Assembly (NCBI GenBank): GCA_964536805.1
Contig: CAZHYQ010000004.1
Span: forward strand, 62,001 to 126,000
Direction: 5' to 3'
DNA length: 64,000 bases
DNA from: Longilinea sp964536805
GTDB lineage: Bacteria > Chloroflexota > Anaerolineae > Anaerolineales > Anaerolineaceae
A model generated the notes under the pieces. The model worked only from the letters and a program-made list of their open reading frames with translations, did not search any database and was not told the DNA's origin. The translations under genes and the position numbers were made by a program. Positions 18,292 to 25,534 of the stretch are shown piece by piece. Position 1 is the stretch's first letter, and each line of letters opens with the position of its first letter.

Positions 18292-18408
18292 TAACACTTT
18301 GGTTGAACGCGCGTAGAAAAAACCTCGACATGAATGGAAAGTTTCTTTCGTCTTCCTATGTTAGAATTTATTCAACCAGAACGCTCCAGGCGCCACAAAG
18401 GAAGAACC

Positions 18409-19368
18409 ATGCTGCGAGCTTTTTTTATTTTTCTATCCAAAGCAAGCTGGGCCCAAAAACTGATCACCAATTGGGGAGTCGCCTGGCGTGCAGCCTCGCG
18501 CTTCATCGCCGGCGAGACCGGCGAAGATGCCATCCGGGCCATAAAGCAATTAAACGCTGTGGGAATTTTGGCCACTGTTGATCACCTTGGTGAAAATACC
18601 TCGACTGCTGCCGAAGCCCGCCAATCAACGGATGAGATCCTGCAAATCCTGGATCAGATTCATTCATCCGGTGTCCTCTCTAACGTTTCGATCAAATTAT
18701 CACAGATTGGTTTATTGCTGGATGAGGACCTGTGCCGGCAAAATTTGTCGCGGATACTGGATCATGCCAGGTTGATGGATAATTTTGTCCGCATAGATAT
18801 GGAAGATTCCTCGTTGACGGATAAAACCCTGGCTTGTTTGCATTGGGCGCGCAACCAGGGTTACACCAATGTTGGGATCGTGATCCAATCATATCTTTTC
18901 CGCAGTGAAAAGGATCTGGCTGCACTCATCGAAGAGGGCTTTCGGATCCGCCTGGTAAAAGGCGCTTATCGCGAACCGCCCACGACGGCTTACCCTGAGA
19001 AATCGGATGTGGATACAGCTTTTGACCGTTTGACCGAAATGATGATTGTTGGCACACAAAAGCGTGGAGTTGACATCGTCCCTGCTAACGGCCGTTTTCC
19101 AGCCTTTCCAGCCATTGCCAGTCATGATCCTGACCGTCTCCAAACTGCCCGGAATCTGCAGGAAAAGTATAATCTTCCAAAAAATGCGATTGAATTTCAA
19201 ATGCTTTATGGTATCCGGCGAGATCTTCAAAAGCAATTGTCAGCAGCGGGTTATCCCGTGCGGGTTTATGTTCCCTATGGGACACGCTGGTATCCTTATT
19301 TCATGCGCAGGCTGGCTGAACGGCCGGCAAATGTATGGTTCTTCCTGACAAATTTCTTCAGGCGTTGA
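18409..19368 (+). CDS. Proline dehydrogenase (monofunctional)
   Basis: 319 residues from the ATG at 18409, selected because GGAAGAA precedes it; the frame opens earlier but that part is unlike the family. It oxidises proline to pyrroline-5-carboxylate with FAD, passing electrons to quinone. Family motifs are DHLGE, SIKLSQIGLLLD, RIDMEDSSLTD, FRIRLVKGAYREPP, IASHDPDRLQ, FQMLYGIRRDLQ and the C-terminal VYVPYGTRWYPYFMRRLAERPAN. Length fits the small PutA-like enzymes such as Bacillus PutB. No P5C dehydrogenase is in the window; proC, which works in the opposite direction, is 22 kb away. Confidence 0.93.
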   Translation: MLRAFFIFLSKASWAQKLITNWGVAWRAASRFIAGETGEDAIRAIKQLNAVGILATVDHLGENTSTAAEARQSTDEILQILDQIHSSGVLSNVSIKLSQIGLLLDEDLCRQNLSRILDHARLMDNFVRIDMEDSSLTDKTLACLHWARNQGYTNVGIVIQSYLFRSEKDLAALIEEGFRIRLVKGAYREPPTTAYPEKSDVDTAFDRLTEMMIVGTQKRGVDIVPANGRFPAFPAIASHDPDRLQTARNLQEKYNLPKNAIEFQMLYGIRRDLQKQLSAAGYPVRVYVPYGTRWYPYFMRRLAERPANVWFFLTNFFRR

Positions 19369-19429
19369 GTTATGAACGATGGCGATTAACTTGACTTTTC
19401 TCTGGCAAAACGGAAAATGTTAAGGCATT

Positions 19430-19504
19430 ATGGCACTGATTTCAACCGATACCATCACAGGAGAAACCCTGCTGGTTATGCTAAATGATACGGAGGCGGA
19501 CTGA
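19430..19504 (+). CDS. Possible 24-residue leader peptide before UbiA-like gene
   Basis: An ATG after AAGGCATT opens a 24-codon frame (MALISTDTITGETLLVMLND then TEAD) whose TGA directly abuts the ATG of the prenyltransferase gene; GGAGG of the latter lies inside the small frame. This layout would permit translational coupling. No homology can be claimed, and it may be chance. Confidence 0.25.
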   Translation: MALISTDTITGETLLVMLNDTEAD

Positions 19505-20407
19505 ATGAACGCTTCGTCCTGGAGAGAATTGTTTCGCCTGGCGAGACCCTGGGTATTGTTGGGCTGCATTTTGTTTTATGCCCTGGGTGCCGGAATCGCC
19601 CATTTTCTGGCGCGATCGATTGATTTTTCAACTTATTTGATCGGCCAGGCATGCGTCCTGTTGCTGGTGCTCAGCAGTGCCTACCTGAGTGAATACTTTT
19701 CCATGCTCGAAAATCCTGTTTTGCGGCGAAATCAAAATGGCGGACGCACACCGGAAGAATTCATATGGCTAAGAAATGGATTGATTGAGGCAGCCGCGGT
19801 GGCGTTGACCGCTGGCGCAGCATTGACGGTGTTGCTATTCACCCGCGGTGCAGGCAATGCGACGGTCGTCATTTTCCTGGGCGCTGCCTTCCTTCTGGCA
19901 TTCTTTTACGCCGTTCCGCCTTTTCGACTCGCAAAGAATGGTTATGGCGAATTGACCACGGCGCTATTCCTCACCGGCATTACCCCTGCGCTTGCCTATG
20001 TTTTGCAAACCGGTGAAACGCACCGCCTTTTACTGCTGTTGACTTTTCCAATGACTGCCATGTTCATCGCGGCAAGCCTGGCTGTTGGCTTGGAAACTTA
20101 TTACACCGACATCAAAGAAGGCCGCCAGACGCTCATGGTTTCTGTCGGCTGGCAGCGCGGAATGAATTTGCACAATTGGATGGTTTTTTTGAGTTACGTA
20201 CTCATCGGCCTGGCTGCATTATTACGGCTGCCCTGGCGGTTAACCTGGCCAATGCTGTTGACGGCACCAATCGGAATATTTCAGATTTGGCAAATGTGGC
20301 AAATCTCAAATGGCCAAAAACCGCGTTGGCGATTGCTGCGTATCACGGCGCTGGCCTCTTTAGGGATGATGGTTTATTTTATTGCTTTCGCACTATGGAC
20401 AGGGTGA
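19505..20407 (+). CDS. UbiA-family prenyltransferase-like membrane protein
   Basis: 300 residues, about eight or nine membrane helices, matching the UbiA/MenA fold. The second Asp-rich loop is recognisable (ETYYTDIKEGRQTL), as is the FFYAVPPFRLAKNGYGE segment typical of 1,4-dihydroxy-2-naphthoate or related prenyltransferases. The first motif, normally NDxxDxxxD, is replaced by SEYFSMLENPV, so metal-diphosphate binding may be altered. UbiA enzymes attach an isoprenoid chain to an aromatic or other acceptor. The gene overlaps moeA by 4 bases if moeA starts at the GTG at 20404. The substrate is unknown. Confidence 0.8.
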   Translation: MNASSWRELFRLARPWVLLGCILFYALGAGIAHFLARSIDFSTYLIGQACVLLLVLSSAYLSEYFSMLENPVLRRNQNGGRTPEEFIWLRNGLIEAAAVALTAGAALTVLLFTRGAGNATVVIFLGAAFLLAFFYAVPPFRLAKNGYGELTTALFLTGITPALAYVLQTGETHRLLLLLTFPMTAMFIAASLAVGLETYYTDIKEGRQTLMVSVGWQRGMNLHNWMVFLSYVLIGLAALLRLPWRLTWPMLLTAPIGIFQIWQMWQISNGQKPRWRLLRITALASLGMMVYFIAFALWTG

Positions 20408-20412
20408 ACACC

Positions 20413-21648
20413 ATGCCGGAATTTCTCGAACTAATTCCGCCAGGAGAGGCGTTAAGGGTATTTCTGGGGAAATTGCCTGATCGAAGACCACCATCCGAGA
20501 TTACCGAGATTTCGGCAGCAATCAACCGCGTTTTGGCTGAAGATGTCTATTCCGCCGAAGCACTGCCGCCTTTTGACCGGAGTACGGTGGATGGGTATGC
20601 AGTTCGAGCCATCGATACCTATGGCGCCAGCGAAACCCTCCCGGCCTATTTACGGCTTGTTGGCGAGGTTCCGATGGGGGCCAGGCCGGAATTTGAACTC
20701 CGCCGGGGCGAAACCGGTTTTATTCATACCGGCGGAATGCTGCCTGGCGGAGCAGACGCGGTGCTCATGCTGGAAAATTCACAACAGGCCCGTCCGGGAG
20801 AAATCGAAGTATTGCGGGCGGTTGGACAGAATGAGAATGTGCTTCGAACTGGCGAAGATGTGGCTGTTGGCGATTTGATCCTGGCAGGCGGAACCTTATT
20901 GCGGCCGCCTGAAATTGGCGGTCTGGCAGCCCTGGGGATCACACAAATCCGTACGAGCGTTCCTCCCCGGGTTGGCATTCTTTCCTCGGGAGACGAAATT
21001 GTGCCAGCGCTAGCCCTGCCGAGGTATGGACAGGTGCGGGATGTGAATTCGTATAGTCTTTCAGCTCTGGTTTCCCAGCGGGGAGGCGAGCCTGTCCAAC
21101 GAGGCATCGTCCCGGATCTGGCTGAGTCAATGGAAGTAGCCATGCGCCAGGCATTGGATGAATGCGACCTGGTGGTGATCACTGCCGGTTCTTCAGCCAG
21201 TACGCGCGACCTGACGGCGCAAACGATTCAGAAGATGGGAAAGCCAGGCGTATTGGTGCATGGCGTGAACGTAAAGCCTGGCAAACCGACCATATTGGCG
21301 GTCTGCGACGGCAAGGCGGTGATCGGATTGCCGGGCAACCCGGTGAGTGCCCTTGTAATTGCGGGTCTGTTCGTCTTGCCGGTCATCGACCGTTTGCTTG
21401 GCCTGAAATCTAGCCGCCTGGAAGCCAGTGTTTCAGCCAGGTTGGGAATTAATCTTGCCTCCCAGGCGGGCCGGGAGGATTATATTCCAGTGAAGTTGCG
21501 GCAGGCGGATGATGGTTTGGTGGCGGATCCAATTTTCTATAAGAGCAATTTGATCTTCAGCCTGGCACGGGCGGATGGTTTTGTCCATATTCCGGCCGAT
21601 GCCAACGGATTGCCGGTGAATGCCAGTGTGGAAGTGAAGCTGATCTAG
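20413..21648 (+). CDS. moeA: Molybdopterin molybdenumtransferase MoeA
   Basis: 411 residues from the ATG at 20413 (a GTG at 20404 overlapping the previous stop is the alternative). MoeA inserts molybdate into adenylylated molybdopterin. Family hallmarks: LPPFDRSTVDGYAV, TGGMLPGGADAVLMLE, GEDVAVGDLILAGGTLLRP, PRVGILSSGDEIV, DVNSYSLSALV, the AGSSASTRDL variant of the usual GGxS motif, and VNVKPGKPTILAV with VIGLPGNPVSALV. It is immediately followed by a second MoeA-type gene carrying an extra domain. No molybdoenzyme or moaABCDE gene is in the window. Confidence 0.94.
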   Translation: MPEFLELIPPGEALRVFLGKLPDRRPPSEITEISAAINRVLAEDVYSAEALPPFDRSTVDGYAVRAIDTYGASETLPAYLRLVGEVPMGARPEFELRRGETGFIHTGGMLPGGADAVLMLENSQQARPGEIEVLRAVGQNENVLRTGEDVAVGDLILAGGTLLRPPEIGGLAALGITQIRTSVPPRVGILSSGDEIVPALALPRYGQVRDVNSYSLSALVSQRGGEPVQRGIVPDLAESMEVAMRQALDECDLVVITAGSSASTRDLTAQTIQKMGKPGVLVHGVNVKPGKPTILAVCDGKAVIGLPGNPVSALVIAGLFVLPVIDRLLGLKSSRLEASVSARLGINLASQAGREDYIPVKLRQADDGLVADPIFYKSNLIFSLARADGFVHIPADANGLPVNASVEVKLI

Positions 21649-21663
21649 CACTTCAGGAGTGTG

Positions 21664-23637
21664 ATGATGTCGGTATATTTGCATGATATTCCTCTCCCTG
21701 AAGCCCGCCAACGGCTTCAACAAGCCCTGGAGGAAGCTGGTCTTTGGAAGGTTCTGGGAAGCGAAGAAATTCTACTGGATGAAAATGCAGTCGGACGGGT
21801 AACTGCACAACCGGTTTGGGCGAAAATATCCTCGCCGCATTACCATGCTTCAGCCATGGATGGTTTTGCCTTGCGGGCTGAGACGACCTCCAGTGCCATG
21901 CCGACTGCTCCCGTTGTTTTGGAGATGGGAGCGCAGGCTCAGTACCTTGATACTGGCGATCCGCTGCCCGATTGGGCGAATGCAGTGGTCCCGATTGAAA
22001 ACGTCGAAGCCGTAAATTTTGATGGAAGTCCCGCCCAAGATCTCCGCCATTCAGATTTGATCAGGCTGCGGGCAGCCCTGACACCGTGGAGCCATGTACG
22101 GCCGATGGGCGAAGACATTGTTGCGACCCAACTGGTGTTGCCGGCTGGCCAAATTTTGCGGCCGGTTGATCTAGGCGCAGGCGCAGCCAGCGGGCAAACT
22201 CATTTGTGGGTGAGCCGGAAACCCCGGGTAGCTGTACTACCGACCGGATCGGAATTGGTACCGGTGGGAACAACCATTAAACGCGGCGACATCATTGAAT
22301 ATAATTCGATCGTACTGGCCGCCCAGGTGCGGACCTGGGGCGGACTGGCGAAACGCTACCCGATATCGGTAGATGATTTTGATTTGATCCGCTCACGGGT
22401 TCAGGAAGCTGCCGATGGTTATGACCTGGTGGTGTTGAATGCTGGATCCTCAGCAGGGAGCGAAGATTATTCGGCGCGCGTGGTTGAGGAGCTGGGTACT
22501 CTGCTGGTGCATGGCGTCGCGGTCCGACCAGGCCACCCCGTAATCCTTGGAATGATCCGCCGCTCAAACGGCGCCGGGATGACTCCGATCATCGGCGTGC
22601 CTGGTTATCCGGTATCGGCTGCTTTGACGGGAGAGATATTTATTGAACCACTGCTCGCTGTCTGGCAGGGGCGCCAACCGAATCAGCCGGTCGAAGTTCA
22701 GGCCCAATTAACCCGCAAGATCACCTCGCCGGCTGGCGATGATGATTACGTCCGCATGGTTGCAGGGCGGGTGGGCGACCGCCTGTTGGCAGCGCCGCTT
22801 TCACGCGGAGCCGGCGTGATTACCTCGCTTGTTCGGGCTGATGGCATTACCATTCTTCCACGCGGTACCCAGGGGTTGGAGCCAGGCGCTCCAATTAAAG
22901 TGCGCCTGTATCGTTCACCGTATGAACTGGAACAGACCATATTTGCCATCGGTTCGCATGATATGACCCTCGATCTGGTGGCGCAATTTCTGGCAGAACG
23001 TCAGCGCCGTCTGGTATCAGCCAACGTTGGCAGCCAGGGCGGGTTGGTGGCGCTCCGCCGCGGTGAAGCGCACCTGGCAGGATCTCATTTATTGGATCCG
23101 GACACCGGCGAATACAACCTCCCTTACCTGAAACAATACTTGCCTGACACTCCAGTGGAAGTTGTGACCTGGGTGGGCAGGGAGCAAGGGATCTTGACAA
23201 GGCGTGGAAATCCAAAGGGTATTCGCGGTCTGGAGGATCTTGTACGACCGGATGTGCGTTTTATCAACCGGCAACGCGGCGCTGGGACGCGAATATTGTT
23301 GGATTATCATTTGGGTAAATTAGGGATCTCAGCGGCAAGGATAAACGGCTACGATCAGGAAGAGTACACTCATCTGGCTGTGGCTGCGGCGGTTGCTTCA
23401 GGCCGGGCTGACTGTGGCCTGGCCATTACCGCATCAGCGCAGGCCTTGGACCTGGATTTTATTTCATTATTCCAGGAACGCTATGATCTCATTATCCCTT
23501 GCGAATACGTGCAGGGCCATTTGCTCTCTCCGCTGTTTGACCTGATGTCGGACGAACGTTTCCGCCAGGCGGTTGCCGCATTGCCGGGGTATGATTTAAG
23601 CCAGATGGGTCACATTGTTCAATCTTGCCAAAAATGA
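21664..23637 (+). CDS. MoeA-type protein fused to periplasmic-binding-like domain
   Basis: 657 residues from the ATG at 21664; AGGAG at 21655-21659 also suits the adjacent ATG at 21667. Residues 1 to about 415 form a full MoeA-like unit (HYHASAMDGFALRAE, VLPAGQILRPVDLGAG, PRVAVLPTGSELVPVG, EYNSIVLAAQVR, NAGSSAGSEDYSA, VRPGHPVILG, GVPGYPVSAAL). The remainder is a PBP-like (ModA/LysR-substrate type) domain starting FAIGSHDMTLDLVAQFL and containing FINRQRGAGTRILLDYHL and a GRADCGLAI strand. This MoeA-PBP architecture is known from bacteria and archaea; the PBP part has no signal peptide and may bind molybdate, tungstate or cofactor inside the cell. Confidence 0.93.
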   Translation: MMSVYLHDIPLPEARQRLQQALEEAGLWKVLGSEEILLDENAVGRVTAQPVWAKISSPHYHASAMDGFALRAETTSSAMPTAPVVLEMGAQAQYLDTGDPLPDWANAVVPIENVEAVNFDGSPAQDLRHSDLIRLRAALTPWSHVRPMGEDIVATQLVLPAGQILRPVDLGAGAASGQTHLWVSRKPRVAVLPTGSELVPVGTTIKRGDIIEYNSIVLAAQVRTWGGLAKRYPISVDDFDLIRSRVQEAADGYDLVVLNAGSSAGSEDYSARVVEELGTLLVHGVAVRPGHPVILGMIRRSNGAGMTPIIGVPGYPVSAALTGEIFIEPLLAVWQGRQPNQPVEVQAQLTRKITSPAGDDDYVRMVAGRVGDRLLAAPLSRGAGVITSLVRADGITILPRGTQGLEPGAPIKVRLYRSPYELEQTIFAIGSHDMTLDLVAQFLAERQRRLVSANVGSQGGLVALRRGEAHLAGSHLLDPDTGEYNLPYLKQYLPDTPVEVVTWVGREQGILTRRGNPKGIRGLEDLVRPDVRFINRQRGAGTRILLDYHLGKLGISAARINGYDQEEYTHLAVAAAVASGRADCGLAITASAQALDLDFISLFQERYDLIIPCEYVQGHLLSPLFDLMSDERFRQAVAALPGYDLSQMGHIVQSCQK

Positions 23638-23710
23638 GCCGCGGATAGGAATCAAACTGGAATTCGAATGGCCATTTATGTAGAATAAGAACACAGAAAA
23701 GGAGTTTTCA

Positions 23711-24169
23711 ATGCCAATTTCAGCCAATACGCTTGCACCTGATTTTACATTGTTCGATGATGCCGGAGTCGAACGCCGGCTTTCAGATTTCCGCGGTCAA
23801 CCGGTTGTGCTATATTTTTATCCCAAGGACGATACGCCCGGCTGCACTGTAGAAGCGTGTGCATTTCGCGATGCATACAGCGAATATAACCAGGCAGGAG
23901 TTGCAGTAATCGGCGTAAGCCCGGATAAAACCAAATCCCATGCCAAATTTAAATCCAAATACAATTTGCCGTTCACATTGCTGGCGGATGAAAACCACAT
24001 GGTCTGCGAACTTTACGGGGTGTGGGGCCGCAAAAAAATGCTGGGGCGCGAATACGACGGCGTTTTCCGCACCACTTTCTTAATCGGCGCTGACGGGATG
24101 ATCCTCAAGGTTTTTGAAAAAGTCAAGCCGGACGGCCACAGCGATGAAGTTCTGGCTGCATTGAAATAG
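23711..24169 (+). CDS. bcp: Thioredoxin-dependent peroxiredoxin, Bcp/PrxQ type
   Basis: 152 residues. The peroxidatic Cys45 and resolving Cys50 are in the PrxQ arrangement PGCTVEACAFRD. YFYPKDDTPG, VIGVSPDKTKSHAKF and the arginine in FRTTFLIGADG are conserved. It reduces hydrogen peroxide and organic hydroperoxides in the cytoplasm using thioredoxin. It is a single gene with its own ribosome site (AAAGGAG) and terminator, located between the molybdenum genes and the Rrf2 regulator. Confidence 0.95.
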   Translation: MPISANTLAPDFTLFDDAGVERRLSDFRGQPVVLYFYPKDDTPGCTVEACAFRDAYSEYNQAGVAVIGVSPDKTKSHAKFKSKYNLPFTLLADENHMVCELYGVWGRKKMLGREYDGVFRTTFLIGADGMILKVFEKVKPDGHSDEVLAALK

Positions 24170-24205
24170 GTTGACTGTATCGAACTATTGAAATAACCTG
24201 GTTAA

Positions 24206-24242
24206 CAAAAAACTGGCTGGTGAAATTCCAGTCAGTTTTTTT
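24206..24242 (+). terminator. Rho-independent terminator after bcp
   Basis: AACTGGCTGG (24211-24220) pairs with CCAGTCAGTT (24228-24237), with one mismatch, followed by a run of T. Confidence 0.85.
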
Positions 24243-24294
24243 GTGTTTGTTGAGTATTCTGAGAAGAGATTCCTCTCCAATGCCGCAATTACTT

Positions 24295-24753
24295 TTAGTT
24301 TAGTTTTTGCGCCAATTCGGACATTTTAAACAGGTCTTTCACCGGTTCGGTGGAATTCAGGAGGACATCCAGATGTACGCCGTCAAGGTATTTTACGATC
24401 AAGTCCTGCAAACCATTCCAGACTGGCATGGCAGAGCATGTTTGCTGGCGGGGGCATTCTTCGCCGCATTCCAGGCATGGATTGAGGCAAATGGGACCTT
24501 CAAGCGTCTCGGAAATTCGAAGAAGGCTTACGGATTCAGGCGACTGGCTCAGGCGCAAGCCACCACGCGGACCCGGCGAGGCTTTGATCAGGCCGGCTTG
24601 CATCAGGGTATGAGCGATTTGGTGTAAAAAGGGCAGCGGAATTTCCAATTTTTCTGCGAGAGTTGCGGTGGGAATGGGATGATTTTCCTCTTCAGATGCT
24701 AAAGCCACCATGAGCTGAACACCATAATCTAAGCGACGACTAATTCGAAACAT
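24295..24753 (-). CDS. Rrf2-family transcription regulator with Cys cluster
   Basis: 152 residues with the Rrf2 winged helix (MFRISRRLDYGVQLMVALA, KLEIPLPFLHQIAHTLMQAGLI, SPGPRGGLRL) and five cysteines, 89, 93, 96, 100 and 106, in the region where IscR and NsrR bind an Fe-S cluster. A redox, NO or Fe-S sensing role is therefore likely. It is divergent from the cytochrome c lipoprotein gene, with AT-rich sequence between them, and lies 0.8 kb from the sensor kinase that precedes the oxidase operon. Its target genes cannot be fixed from sequence; the adjacent cytochrome gene and its own promoter are first candidates. Confidence 0.9.
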   Translation of the reverse strand: MFRISRRLDYGVQLMVALASEEENHPIPTATLAEKLEIPLPFLHQIAHTLMQAGLIKASPGPRGGLRLSQSPESVSLLRISETLEGPICLNPCLECGEECPRQQTCSAMPVWNGLQDLIVKYLDGVHLDVLLNSTEPVKDLFKMSELAQKLN

Positions 24754-24984
24754 TATTGACCTCTAATTCTGGGAAAAGATGAGTTCTTAGGTACAAATTT
24801 AACCGAGAAATGTTGACAACGTAAGTGACAAATGTCCTGTTATTCACATGTTGAAAATCTAATTATGATAATTCAGATATACAAATTAAACGAATTGGAA
24901 ATTATTATATTAATAACTATTTCATTCGTAACCAATAAAGTATATAATTGGAAGACAATTTCAATTCGGGTTAAGGAGAAGCAT
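24754..24984. promoter_or_regulatory. Divergent Rrf2/cytochrome c promoter region
   Basis: An AT-rich spacer. For the cytochrome gene, TTTCAT (24920-24925), 17 bases and TATAAT (24943-24948) form a promoter. The octamer AATTGGAA occurs at about 24894-24901 and again at about 24946-24953, overlapping the -10, which makes it a candidate operator for the neighbouring regulator. Confidence 0.45.
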
Positions 24985-25419
24985 ATGAAGAAGACGTTTT
25001 TTGTCCTTGCAGTGGTTTTGGTCCTGAGTGCAATCCTCTTGAGTGCTTGTGGTGGCGGTGGAAGCACCAAATCAACCTCAACGCGGCCTGAGGTACCCTC
25101 AACTTATGCAGGGAAGACCAATCCGGTGGCTGGAAAGACGGACGCCTCCGACGCTGGCAAGGTGGTTTTTGATACCAACTGTGCCTCCTGCCACGGCGCA
25201 ACCGGTGCGGGTGACGGCGCGGCTGCGGCTGCATTGGATCCCAAACCCGCCAACCTGGATAAGGCTGTAGCTGAGGTCAGCGATGCTTACCTCTTCTGGC
25301 GGATTTCTGAAGGCGGCGCGAGCGCTCCCTTTAATTCTTCAATGCCTGCCTGGAAGGGCATTCTCAGCGAGAATGACATTTGGAATGTGATCACCTACAT
25401 TCAAATGAACTTCAAGTAA
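24985..25419 (+). CDS. Cytochrome c lipoprotein
   Basis: 144 residues from the ATG at 24985 behind AAGGAGAAGC. The signal peptide ends in the lipobox LLSAC with Cys22, followed by a glycine/serine spacer, so the protein is membrane-tethered outside the cell. One class I cytochrome c domain follows, with haem site CASCH and a probable Met ligand in SSMPAWKG. A likely job is electron carrier between a quinol oxidoreductase and the caa3 oxidase encoded 3 kb downstream; this is inference from context. The gene is monocistronic, with its own promoter and terminator. Confidence 0.92.
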   Translation: MKKTFFVLAVVLVLSAILLSACGGGGSTKSTSTRPEVPSTYAGKTNPVAGKTDASDAGKVVFDTNCASCHGATGAGDGAAAAALDPKPANLDKAVAEVSDAYLFWRISEGGASAPFNSSMPAWKGILSENDIWNVITYIQMNFK

Positions 25420-25437
25420 ACCGGTACGGATCTTAAT

Positions 25438-25467
25438 AAATCCCCTGCAGACGCAGGGGATTTTTTT
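25438..25467 (+). terminator. Rho-independent terminator after cytochrome c gene
   Basis: TCCCCTGC (25441-25448) pairs with GCAGGGGA (25453-25460), followed by seven T residues. Confidence 0.9.
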
Positions 25468-25522
25468 GTCACTGATCATACGCATGATAGTTGTACAAGA
25501 GGAAATAATTACCGCTTTCAGG

Positions 25523-25528
25523 TACAAT
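25523..25528 (+). promoter_or_regulatory. -10 box 6 nt before the sensor kinase start
   Basis: TACAAT ends 6 bases before the ATG at 25535, with no ribosome site between; a candidate leaderless promoter. Confidence 0.4.
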
Positions 25529-25534
25529 TATCGG

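Noticed and set aside
24832..24984. 51-codon extension of the cytochrome c gene
   Set aside because: It covers the AT-rich promoter; the ATG at 24985 follows AAGGAGAAGC and starts a lipoprotein signal peptide.
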